From contig JAHWJJ010000060.1 in assembly GCA_019348475.1 (NCBI GenBank), forward strand, positions 1 through 13,941: a DNA stretch of 13,941 nt, read 5' to 3'. The position numbers and the translations under genes were made by a program. This document shows, piece by piece, positions 1 to 5,957 of the stretch (position 1 is its first letter; the number at the start of each line of letters is the position of its first letter). The notes beneath the pieces were generated by a model. That model had not been told where the DNA came from and ran no database searches. It was given only the letters and a program-made list of their open reading frames with translations. The stretch comes from Gemmatimonadota bacterium (GTDB lineage Bacteria; Gemmatimonadota; Gemmatimonadetes; Longimicrobiales; Longimicrobiaceae).

Positions 1-527
1 CGGCGTCCCCTGCCCCGCCGCGCGCCTTCCGGCCGCCGCCCCACCCGCCGTTCGGAATGCCGGCGCCCATGCCGGCGAACCGCGACTCGCGCACCGGGCT
101 GACGCTGCGGGGCGAAGGCGGGCGGCTGGTGGTGGTGAACGTGCTGGCGGGGACGGCGGCGTGGGAGGCGGGGGTGAACGCGGGGGACGAACTGGTGGCG
201 CTGGACGGGTTCCGCATCCCCGCGCCCGAGTGGCTGAACGCGCGGCTGCTGGAGTACAGCCCCGGCGCGCAGGTGGGGCTCACGGTGTTCCGCCGCGACG
301 AGCTGCTGACGCTGCCGCTGCGGGTGGACGCGGGCCCGCCGCAGCGATGGGTGCTGCGCCCCCTGCCCGACGTGACCGAGCAGCAGCAGGCGGTGCTGGC
401 GCACTGGCTGCGCACGGTGGTCCCCGACGAGGCGGTGCAGGACCCCGGGCTGCCCCCGCCCCCCGGCTGGATGCCCCCCGCGGCGGCCACGCGGTCCGGG
501 GTTGACGCCGCCGCCGGAAAGGTGTAG
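1..527 (+). CDS. M61 family glycyl aminopeptidase-like protein, C-terminal part (PDZ domain); cut by left edge
   Basis: The reading frame is open from base 3 to a TAG at 525-527, so only the last 174 or so codons are here and the start lies outside the window. A proline-rich linker is followed by a PDZ-type segment that reads GLTLRGEGGRLVVVNVLAG, then an AWEAGVNAGDELVALDGFRI core and TVFRRDEL. This is the order found at the C-terminus of M61 (glycyl aminopeptidase) metalloproteases, where a PDZ domain follows the catalytic domain. The zinc site is not in view, so catalytic activity cannot be judged. Family knowledge suggests an exported or periplasmic peptidase. The final codons overlap the -35 and -10 boxes of the downstream tRNA promoter. 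The M61 assignment is fairly secure from the pattern, but another PDZ-bearing protease remains possible. Confidence 0.75.
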   Translation, partial: ASPAPPRAFRPPPHPPFGMPAPMPANRDSRTGLTLRGEGGRLVVVNVLAGTAAWEAGVNAGDELVALDGFRIPAPEWLNARLLEYSPGAQVGLTVFRRDELLTLPLRVDAGPPQRWVLRPLPDVTEQQQAVLAHWLRTVVPDEAVQDPGLPPPPGWMPPAAATRSGVDAAAGKV

Positions 528-530
528 GTT
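502..530 (+). promoter_or_regulatory. Promoter of tRNA-Pro
   Basis: TTGACG (502-507) and TAGGTT (525-530) are separated by exactly 17 bases, a good sigma-70 type promoter. Transcription would start near 537, about 38 bases before the mature tRNA 5' end. The promoter sits inside the last codons of the preceding peptidase gene, with the -10 box starting on its stop codon. Confidence 0.6.
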
Positions 531-574
531 TTCCGCTCTCCACACGCGCTCCGGCGCGGGTGAAGACCGGGGTT

Positions 575-648
575 CGGGACGTGGCGCAGCCCGGTAGCGC
601 ACCTGAATGGGGTTCAGGGGGTCGCCGGTTCAAATCCGGCCGTCCCGA
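575..648 (+). tRNA. tRNA-Pro (anticodon GGG)
   Basis: A full cloverleaf can be folded. The 7-bp acceptor stem CGGGACG (575-581) pairs perfectly with CGTCCCG (641-647), with discriminator A at 648. The D arm GCGC...GCGC is present. The anticodon stem CCTGA/TCAGG encloses loop ATGGGGT, so the anticodon is GGG (proline). The T arm GCCGG-TTCAAAT-CCGGC is intact. CCA is not encoded. The 3' part from 606 onward is duplicated twice downstream, which marks this gene as the integration target of the island. In that reading the 3' half seen here formally derives from the inserted element. Confidence 0.95.
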
Positions 649-650
649 CT
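606..650 (+). repeat. att-like core repeat, copy 1 (left end of element 1, within tRNA-Pro)
   Basis: This 45-base segment, from the anticodon loop through the T arm and acceptor 3' strand to two bases past the discriminator, is repeated without mismatch at 3637-3681 and 5958-6002. Copies 1 and 3 also match for several more bases downstream (GTCGTAAG). The tRNA 3'-end location is the classic target of tyrosine-recombinase elements. Confidence 0.9.
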
Positions 651-660
651 GTCGTAAGTG

Positions 661-694
661 AAGGCCCTCCAACGCTTTAGCGCTGGAGGGCCTT
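661..694 (+). terminator. Hairpin terminator behind tRNA-Pro (copy 1)
   Basis: Arms 661-675 and 680-694 pair over 15 positions with one mismatch around a TTTA loop, starting AAGGCCCTCC. It lies 13 bases after the tRNA. Related but different hairpins follow the two tRNA fragments at 3692-3724 and 6010-6047. Confidence 0.75.
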
Positions 695-710
695 CTCGCG
701 TCAGAGGGGG

Positions 711-733
711 CGTGTATGTTTTTGTGTATGTTT
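711..733 (+). repeat. Arm-like repeat, element 1 left
   Basis: Two TGTATGTTT units lie 12 bases apart within a 23-base stretch that recurs identically at 3510-3532 near the other end of element 1. It starts 61 bases inside the att-like core. Position and pairing resemble arm-type binding sites of tyrosine integrases; this role is inferred. Confidence 0.6.
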
Positions 734-762
734 GTTTCGGGGATCTGTAGCCACCGCGAGGC

Positions 763-954
763 TCACGAGCGCCCTCCCTGCACCACGATGCCGAGCTTCC
801 GCACCGGCTGGGTGACGGCGAGGGCGATCTCCTCCGGGTCCTCCGTCAGATAGCAGTTGCGCAGGCTGCGCGGGTCCTTCCGGCCCTGGGCGTCCATGCG
901 CGCCTTCTCCGGGTGGTGCCGGCGGCCGTGGAGCAGGAGGGCGACGGTGGGTGG
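763..954 (-). pseudogene. Probable 3' remnant of a tyrosine recombinase (integrase) gene
   Basis: On the minus strand a frame runs from just after an in-frame TAA (955-957) to a TGA at 763-765 and encodes 63 residues with no obvious start signal. Its middle reads KDPRSLRNCYLTEDPEEI, followed by ALAVTQPVRKLG. This resembles the extreme C-terminus of phage-type integrases, where the catalytic tyrosine sits in a (W)KD-x-T-L-x-x-CY-x-x-x-D context; the candidate tyrosine codon is 850-852. The R...HxxR part of the active site is absent, so it could not work alone. Its location fits: integrase genes commonly lie next to the attachment site. The match is by eye, and an unrelated orphan ORF is possible. 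Confidence 0.5.
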
Positions 955-1031
955 TTATCCGTAGCCGCCTTCCGTTCCCTGCCCGGTGGGCGACTGAGGT
1001 TACTCTGAACCGAGGTCCTCATGTAGTTTAA

Positions 1032-3407
1032 TCACAGCGCCGCGCGCCTCAGCCATTGTGCATTCATCGCGACGATCACGGTGCTCGCCGACATCAGGAT
1101 GGCCCCGAGGGCGGGGTGCAGGATAATGCCCCACGGCGCTAACACGCCGGCCGCGAGCGGGATGGCGAAGATGTTGTAGCCGGCGGCCCACCAGAGGTTC
1201 TGGATCATCTTGCGGTAGGTGGCCTTCGACAGCGCGACGATGCGGGGTACGTCGCGCGGGTCGCTGCGCACGAGCACCACGTCGCCCGCCTCCACGGCCA
1301 CGCCGGTCCCAGCCCCGATGGCGATCCCCACGTCCGCGGTCAGCAGCGCGGGGGCGTCGTTCACACCGTCCCCCACCATCGCCACGCGCTTCCCCTGAGC
1401 CTGCAGCTCCTTAATCTTCTCTGCCTTCTGGCCCGGCAGCACCTCCGCGAAAACCGTATCGATCCTGAGCTCCCGTGCGACCGCCTCAGCGACCGGCCTC
1501 GCGTCACCCGTCAGCATCACGACCTCGATACCCTTGTCGTGCAGACGGCGGATGGCCTCCCGCGACTCGTCGCGGACCGCGTCCGCCACGGCGAAGACGG
1601 CATGGGCCCGGCTCCCTTCCAGCAGGTAGATCGCTGCCTGGCCCCGGCCTGCCGCCCGCTCCGCCGCCTCCAGCAGCCCGGGGGCGGGCTCCACGCCCTG
1701 CATGCGCAACAGCGCCGGACCGCCCATCAGCAGCTCGCGTCCATCGAGGTCAGCCCTCACGCCGTGCCCGGGAATCGCCTCGAAGCCGCGCACCTCCGGG
1801 ATGCTCACGGCACGCTCCTCCGCCGTGCGGACGATTCCCTGCGCGATCGGGTGCTCGGAGTCGCGCTCCACCGCAGCCGCAATGCCGAGCGCCTCCGCGT
1901 CCGACAGCCCGTCCGCGGTTGTCATCTCCACCACGCGGAACTCGCCCAGCGTGAGCGTACCGGTCTTATCGAAGACGACGGCATCGAGGTTCCGGGCGTC
2001 CTCGAGCCCGCGCCGATCCCGCACCAGGAGGCCGTTGCGGGCCCCGAGCGTGGTCGAGATGGCGATCACCAGCGGGATCGCCAGGCCGAGCGCGTGTGGG
2101 CAGGCGATGACGAGCGTCGTGACCACGCGCTCGATGGTGAAACCCCACTCCGCCCCGAGCGCCTGCCAGACGACGAGCGTGAGCGCGCCGGCACCGACGG
2201 CAACGAAGGTGAGGAAGAACGCGGCCCGATCCGCCAGCGCCTGGGCCCGGCTGCGGGAGGTCTGCGCCTGCTCTACCAGCCGCATGATGCCCGCGAGCGT
2301 GGTCCGCTCGCCGGTCTTGGTGACCTCCACCCGGAGCGAGCCCGACCCGTTCACCGTAGCCGCGATAACCTCCTCGCCCTCCAACTTCTCCACGGGACGC
2401 GACTCGCCCGTGATCATCGACTCGTTGACCGCGCTCCTGCCTTCGCGAACCACGCCGTCGGCAGGGATGCTCTCGCCCGGCCGGATCAGCACCAGGTCCC
2501 CGTCATGAAGCTCCGCGATGGGCACCTCCTCGGTGCTGCCGTCCACGATGCGCGTGGCGGTGCTCGGGAGGAGCTTCGCCAGTTCGGAGAGCGCCCCCTG
2601 GGCCTGAATGATGGACCGCATCTCCATCCAGTGGCCCAGCAGCATGATGGTCACCAGGGTCGCCAGCTCATCCCAGAGCGGCATCCCGGGGAAGCCCAGT
2701 AGCACGGCGACGCTGAAGACGAAGGCAACCGTGATCGCCAGTGAGATCAGCGTCATCATTCCGGGCAGCCGGTCCTGCAGCTCCCGCGAGGCGCCCTGGA
2801 GGAAGACCCACCCGCCGTAGACGAAGACGATGGTGCCGAAGACGGGGGCGATCCACTCGGAGCCGGGGAAGTGTGGCGGATGGAAGCCCGTCAGCTCCGG
2901 GAGCATGTGCCCCCATATCACGGTGGGGAGGGTCAGCGCCAGCGACAGCCAGAACTTGCTCCGGAACATGTCCGGGCTGTGGCCGGCATGCTTGTCGTGG
3001 CCACCGGGCGCACCCTGCGCCCCGTGGCCCGCATCGGCACCATGCTCTACGTGCGCGCCGTGCCCCGTGGCAGCGGTGTGTCCGCCATGAGCCTCGTGCC
3101 CGTGGTGCGCCGGGTGCGTGGGCGAGGCGCTGGAGCCGGGAAGATCTCCAGAGGGATGTTGCAGCTCCGGGTGCTCGGGGTACCCCGGCTCGGCCGGCGG
3201 CTCCTCCGCCGGCGCGTGCTCGCGGACGTGCGAGTGCCCGTCATGCTCAGGATGCTCGTGGTGCGGGGGATGGGCACCGTGCGGGACCTGCCCGCCCGGT
3301 GCCGCGTCCCTGCGGGCCACATCGCCGTGGCTCGGATGAGCCGGTCCTGCCTCGGGATTGGAGGCGTGATGATCCCTGTGGTGGTGCCGATCCGGATCCT
3401 TCGTCAT
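1032..3407 (-). CDS. copB: CopB-type copper-translocating P-type ATPase (P1B-3), His-rich N-terminus
   Basis: This 791-residue heavy-metal ATPase exports copper across the inner membrane using ATP. The first 143 residues hold 31 histidines in HHH, HxH and GH patterns, a cytosolic metal-binding extension instead of CxxC domains. Transmembrane helices begin near residue 150. Visible motifs are TGES (333-336), the ion-binding CPH motif (436-438) that defines the P1B-3/CopB subclass, phosphorylation site DKTGTLT (480-486), SEHP (517-520), GDGVND (679-684), and late-helix signatures YN (744-745) and MSAST (772-776). All catalytic residues are intact. The start at 3405-3407 is chosen because a GGAGGGAG ribosome site precedes it; the longer frame to 3554 would run through the arm-like repeat. 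It is the only intact cargo gene of element 1, with no adjacent CopY, CueR or CopZ gene. CPH enzymes are assigned to Cu(I) or Cu(II), and the sequence does not decide which. Confidence 0.92.
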   Translation of the reverse strand: MTKDPDRHHHRDHHASNPEAGPAHPSHGDVARRDAAPGGQVPHGAHPPHHEHPEHDGHSHVREHAPAEEPPAEPGYPEHPELQHPSGDLPGSSASPTHPAHHGHEAHGGHTAATGHGAHVEHGADAGHGAQGAPGGHDKHAGHSPDMFRSKFWLSLALTLPTVIWGHMLPELTGFHPPHFPGSEWIAPVFGTIVFVYGGWVFLQGASRELQDRLPGMMTLISLAITVAFVFSVAVLLGFPGMPLWDELATLVTIMLLGHWMEMRSIIQAQGALSELAKLLPSTATRIVDGSTEEVPIAELHDGDLVLIRPGESIPADGVVREGRSAVNESMITGESRPVEKLEGEEVIAATVNGSGSLRVEVTKTGERTTLAGIMRLVEQAQTSRSRAQALADRAAFFLTFVAVGAGALTLVVWQALGAEWGFTIERVVTTLVIACPHALGLAIPLVIAISTTLGARNGLLVRDRRGLEDARNLDAVVFDKTGTLTLGEFRVVEMTTADGLSDAEALGIAAAVERDSEHPIAQGIVRTAEERAVSIPEVRGFEAIPGHGVRADLDGRELLMGGPALLRMQGVEPAPGLLEAAERAAGRGQAAIYLLEGSRAHAVFAVADAVRDESREAIRRLHDKGIEVVMLTGDARPVAEAVARELRIDTVFAEVLPGQKAEKIKELQAQGKRVAMVGDGVNDAPALLTADVGIAIGAGTGVAVEAGDVVLVRSDPRDVPRIVALSKATYRKMIQNLWWAAGYNIFAIPLAAGVLAPWGIILHPALGAILMSASTVIVAMNAQWLRRAAL

Positions 3408-3636
3408 GCTCCCTCCCGGGCGGTTGCGTGGCGCGCGATCGGAAGTCCGCCAGTTCAATGCCGTGCCCCCCGTCGCACGCACGAGCGCACCGTCCGCGAT
3501 GGGGGGGACCGTGTATGTTTTTGTGTATGTTTCTACCCGCGCAAACCTCATCAAAAGCCGTTTTGGATGCAGCAGGACCCATCAAAAAAGCTAGGAATTC
3601 CGCCATCTTGCGCAATCTTGATGATGAGTTAACTTA
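3408..3636. other. Right end of element 1: non-coding, AT-richer
   Basis: This stretch holds the copB ribosome binding site, the second 23-bp arm-like repeat, and then about 100 bases (3537-3636) clearly richer in A and T than the surroundings, with runs such as CATCAAAAAAGC. I see no gene and no well-spaced promoter that I would trust for copB. The composition shift fits an integrase or integration-host-factor binding region; that is inference. Confidence 0.45.
3510..3532 (+). repeat. Arm-like repeat, element 1 right
   Basis: Identical over 23 bases to 711-733, again with two TGTATGTTT units 12 bases apart. It ends 104 bases before core copy 2. The corresponding repeat of element 2 ends 106 bases before core copy 3. 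Confidence 0.6.
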
Positions 3637-3681
3637 AATGGGGTTCAGGGGGTCGCCGGTTCAAATCCGGCCGTCCCGACT
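3637..3681 (+). repeat. att-like core repeat, copy 2 (tRNA-Pro 3' fragment at the element 1/2 junction)
   Basis: Identical to 606-650 over 45 bases. The upstream acceptor strand, D arm and 5' anticodon strand are missing, so this is not a functional tRNA. It marks the junction between the two elements. Confidence 0.9.
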
Positions 3682-3691
3682 ACGATAAGCG

Positions 3692-3724
3692 AAGGCCCTG
3701 CATCGTGTTACGATGCAGGGCCTT
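3692..3724 (+). terminator. Hairpin behind tRNA fragment (copy 2)
   Basis: Perfect 14-bp arms 3692-3705 and 3711-3724 around loop TGTTA, followed by TT. The first 8-9 bp of each arm (AAGGCCCT) match the hairpins at 661 and 6010, while the inner part differs. It lies 10 bases after the tRNA fragment, so this element carries its own terminator next to its tRNA end. Confidence 0.75.
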
Positions 3725-3753
3725 TTCGCTTCTCCCCCTCCACGCGACAGGTT

Positions 3754-3773
3754 GGGGTATGAGCTGGGGTATG
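3754..3773 (+). repeat. Arm-like repeat, element 2 left
   Basis: Two GGGGTATG units (3754-3761, 3766-3773) lie 12 bases apart, 72 bases inside core copy 2. The same unit is paired again near the right end of this element. Confidence 0.55.
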
Positions 3774-3778
3774 TGAAC

Positions 3779-3898
3779 TTAGCGGGCCGCCATCTCCGGG
3801 AATTCAGGTGCGAGTTCCTCGGCATTCTTTCCCCACCCGTACCTGGACAGAATTTCCTTGCCCTGCGCTCCTCTCGTTCGTACGATGCGAGTCTCCAT
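3779..3898 (-). CDS. Small ORF of 39 codons, possible recombinase 3' remnant
   Basis: ATG at 3896-3898 and TAA at 3779-3781. The product, which begins METRIVRTRGAQGKEILSRY and ends with PEFPEMAAR, is not recognised. Its stop lies 98 bases past core copy 2, close to the 113-base spacing of the recombinase-like remnant in element 1, so it may be the last exon-like scrap of this element's integrase. It sits just downstream of the SEDS-like gene, whose stop is at 3908-3910. No clear ribosome site precedes it. It could also be a chance frame. Confidence 0.3.
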   Translation of the reverse strand: METRIVRTRGAQGKEILSRYGWGKNAEELAPEFPEMAAR

Positions 3899-3907
3899 TC
3901 CGAGTGA

Positions 3908-5068
3908 TCACACGATCCCAATCCGGAGATCGAAGACCGTCCCTTTCTCTGCAGGCTGCTCGTCCCGCGCTCGGCTCTGCACGGCGGCGGTGGACCGCAC
4001 CGGGCCGGGGAGGAACGCCAGGCTGAGCACGTACCCCACGACCGCGCTTCCGCCGTAGCCAACGAGCGGCGTGGGATAGTTTCCGGCTGCGGCGGCCACC
4101 ACGATCCCAAGCCACAAGGTCCCGAACACGGCGCACGCGTCGCCGTTCCCCGAACCGAGCTTCCTCCCCGGGATTGCCGGAAACGCAAGCAGCACCGTGC
4201 CGCAGACCACCGCCAGACCCGCCATCACATGGACCTCGAACGCCGTGTAGAGGATCTTGTCCACGTACGGCACAGCCGGGAGCGTGTCGGGTCGAAGCAG
4301 TGTCACCGCAAACCCGGTGGCAGCGATCCCAAGCGCCGACCCCACCCAGAGGTCACGCCGACGCACCACGAGCACTGCCAGAGCGGACGCGAGCACGCCC
4401 GCCATTGCACGGTCCGGCTGAAGCGCCAGCGCGACCGCGCCCAGGATCACTCCCAGCGTGGACAGGATGTCCCGCTGCCGCGCGAACGCGACCAGCATCG
4501 TGGGAAGGAGGACGAGGCTGATCTGCACGGAGACGCCAGCAATCCGGATCCACCGGGAGGCACCCTCAACCGAGACCCCGAAGAGCGTTGTCGCGAGCAG
4601 TACGGCGCCGAAGGCGAGCGTCACCCCGCCCGGCAGGAGCGGCGCCTCCCCCGCGTGGGGGCGCAGAAGGCCATACAGCGCGAGGCCCATCAGGAGAGCC
4701 AGCACGTTGATGGCTAGATAGAGCGCCGGCGCCCCGGCTGCGGTCATGTACGCCAGCCCCAGCCCGGTGGCCGCGATCGCGCACGCCACTCCGACCGTTC
4801 GCGGGTTCCCGCGAAGGTCTTGGAACATCGAATCGAGCGCGACGGTGCCGCGCGCGCGCCGGCTCGCTTCCTTGATGCTGTCGAGGCGCCCGAACTCGGC
4901 CTCGGCGCGGCGCAGCGCGTCCTCGCGGGAAAGCCCCGCATGCTCGTGCCGCTCGGCCTCGCGCTCGAGGTGAAACCTCAACTCCTCGTCGAGCTCCCGA
5001 TCAAGCGCGTCGCGGTCGAACAGCGCGCGCATTCGGTAGCGTACGACGTTCCAGATCTCGCTCAGCAT
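3908..5068 (-). CDS. Permease-prefix / FtsW-RodA (SEDS)-like hybrid membrane protein
   Basis: 386 residues. Residues 1-90 (MLSEIWNVVRYRMRALFDRD onward, with DEELRFHLEREAERH and EDALRRAEAEFG) match the prefix domain found in front of acidobacterial-type orphan ABC permeases. The rest, 92-354, is not an FtsX/MacB permease. It is a string of about eight hydrophobic segments carrying the ordered signatures of SEDS proteins: RWIRIAGVSVQISL (172-185), LQPDRA (216-221), LPAVPYVDKIL (263-273) and YPTPLVGYGGSAVVGYVLSL (331-350). SEDS proteins polymerise peptidoglycan glycan strands. The large extracellular loop of the family looks shortened and TDFIF is replaced by VDKIL, although Asp270 may be the equivalent acid, so enzymatic activity is uncertain. 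The start is chosen at 5066-5068, where the prefix domain begins, with a GGGGTGA ribosome site that includes the padR stop. Only 5 bp separate it from padR, so the two are very likely co-transcribed and PadR-controlled. Confidence 0.7.
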   Translation of the reverse strand: MLSEIWNVVRYRMRALFDRDALDRELDEELRFHLEREAERHEHAGLSREDALRRAEAEFGRLDSIKEASRRARGTVALDSMFQDLRGNPRTVGVACAIAATGLGLAYMTAAGAPALYLAINVLALLMGLALYGLLRPHAGEAPLLPGGVTLAFGAVLLATTLFGVSVEGASRWIRIAGVSVQISLVLLPTMLVAFARQRDILSTLGVILGAVALALQPDRAMAGVLASALAVLVVRRRDLWVGSALGIAATGFAVTLLRPDTLPAVPYVDKILYTAFEVHVMAGLAVVCGTVLLAFPAIPGRKLGSGNGDACAVFGTLWLGIVVAAAAGNYPTPLVGYGGSAVVGYVLSLAFLPGPVRSTAAVQSRARDEQPAEKGTVFDLRIGIV

Positions 5069-5073
5069 CGTGG

Positions 5074-5406
5074 TCACCCCATCTTGAGCAGCAGCGACAC
5101 GGCTCTCGTGAGCCGCTCCCAGGCGTCGGCCTCCGCGTCGAGCTGATTGCGGCCCGCACGCGTGAGTTCGTAGAACTTGGCTTTGCGGTTGTTCTCCGAC
5201 GCTCCCCATTCGGCGCGCACCCAGCCACGTCGCTCCAGGCGGTGCAGCGCGGGATAGAGCGAGCCCTGGGGCACTTGCAGAACGTCGCGCGACACGTGCC
5301 GGATGCGCTCGGAGATCGCCCATCCGTGCAGTGGCTCAGCCGATAGAGCTTTCAGAATGAGCAGGTCGAGCGTGCCCTGGGGTAGGTAGAGGCGGTCGTC
5401 GGTCAT
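5074..5406 (-). CDS. PadR family transcriptional repressor
   Basis: 110 residues, the usual length of short PadR proteins. The N-terminal winged helix-turn-helix reads LPQGTLDLLILKALSAEPLH, followed by GWAISERI and a recognition-helix region QGSLYPALHRLERRGWV (about 47-63). The C-terminal helix (ELTRAGRNQLDAEADAWERL) is for dimerisation. The start at 5404-5406 is preceded by GAGGA at 5-base spacing; a longer frame to 5559 would include the promoter and is rejected. PadR proteins typically repress their own operon and an adjacent membrane-protein gene. Here the partner is the SEDS-like hybrid gene 5 bp downstream, and a near-perfect palindrome overlaps the promoter. The ligand is unknown. Confidence 0.92.
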   Translation of the reverse strand: MTDDRLYLPQGTLDLLILKALSAEPLHGWAISERIRHVSRDVLQVPQGSLYPALHRLERRGWVRAEWGASENNRKAKFYELTRAGRNQLDAEADAWERLTRAVSLLLKMG

Positions 5407-5429
5407 GGAAGTCCTCGTAAGGTCGCCAA

Positions 5430-5450
5430 TACAATAGACAGTCTCTTGTA
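5430..5450. promoter_or_regulatory. 21-bp palindromic operator of the padR operon
   Basis: The sequence has the form TACAA-t-AGAC-a-GTCT-c-TTGTA: 10-base arms around a central base with a single mismatched pair. It covers the -10 box and most of the spacer of the padR promoter, which is ideal for autorepression. Binding by this PadR is inferred from position. Confidence 0.65.
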
Positions 5451-5459
5451 GAAGCGCAA
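5431..5459 (-). promoter_or_regulatory. Promoter of the padR / SEDS-like operon
   Basis: On the minus strand TTGCGC (5459-5454) and TATTGT (5436-5431) are separated by exactly 17 bases. The start codon of padR follows 24 bases after the -10 box. Confidence 0.6.
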
Positions 5460-5460
5460 G

Positions 5461-5834
5461 GGGTAGATGCCGTGGCCCAGATCTCGACCACCGGTGCCCC
5501 CGCCCTCTTGCCTGTGCCTGCGACTCGCATAACGACCTGTGTTCAGCGGTGGAAGGCACGTGACTCGTCCAATTTACTGGACCGGACCCACTTCTCGCGG
5601 TGGACCTGGGCGTGGTCGCATGGTCGACGGCGAAGCTCCCGTCGTGAGGCGCTTCCGCGATCCCATCGCCATGCTGACGGAAGATGGGATCCGGCTGGAC
5701 ATCGCCAACCTATATGCGGAGGTCGAGCCCGCCCGGACCGGGTAGCTCGTGTTGGCGAATCCATTGGTTCCGAACCGCTCTGCTGGCAGCGAACTGAGCC
5801 GCGCGCCATGAAGGCTCTCGAAGCCTGTGGGCTC
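5461..5834. other. Upstream region of element 2 without a confident gene
   Basis: Between the padR promoter and the right arm-like repeat no recognised gene is seen. One short plus-strand frame, ATG at 5620-5622 to TAG at 5743-5745 (41 residues, ending with DIANLYAEVEPARTG), has protein-like composition, but no ribosome site precedes it and I do not recognise it. It may be the tail of a lost gene. Confidence 0.35.
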
Positions 5835-5851
5835 GGGGTATGTGGGGTATG
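5835..5851 (+). repeat. Arm-like repeat, element 2 right
   Basis: Two GGGGTATG units (5835-5842, 5844-5851) lie 9 bases apart and match the units at 3754-3773. They end 106 bases before core copy 3. The intervening DNA is AT-richer than its surroundings, as in element 1. Confidence 0.55.
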
Positions 5852-5957
5852 AGATGCACGTTGGAAAGCCGCGAATCACGATCACATACCGCATGGCCTT
5901 GGCATGCAAATACTTGTGGTTGCGCGTGTTAAACAAGCACCTCCTGGCTAGTGGCTT

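Larger units (their letters stand above)
651..3681. mobile_element. Integrated element 1 (copper-ATPase mini-island) at tRNA-Pro
   Basis: This segment of about 3.03 kb is delimited by direct-repeat core copies 1 and 2. Going inward from the left it contains a terminator hairpin, a 23-bp paired arm-like repeat (711-733), a minus-strand remnant resembling the C-terminus of a tyrosine recombinase (763-954) and the CopB-type ATPase gene. It then has the same 23-bp arm-like repeat (3510-3532) and about 100 bp of AT-richer DNA before the second core. No complete integrase, excisionase or replication gene is present, so it appears immobile alone. That it is an element is inferred from the repeats; the repeats themselves are directly visible. 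Confidence 0.75.

Noticed and set aside
1539..2702. Long plus-strand reading frames opposite the copper ATPase (also 1475-1954 and 1702-2508)
   Set aside because: They are antisense to an intact ATPase gene with every catalytic motif, and their products are arginine/proline-rich without family signatures, as expected of shadow frames in GC-rich DNA.
3637..3681. A second tRNA-Pro gene
   Set aside because: Only the 3' part from the anticodon loop onward is present; the acceptor 5' strand, D arm and 5' anticodon strand are absent. The same holds for 5958-6002. They are att-like duplicates.
5069..5323. Longer N-terminus for the SEDS-like protein
   Set aside because: This extension overlaps the padR gene and has shadow-like composition; the prefix domain begins exactly at the ATG at 5066-5068.
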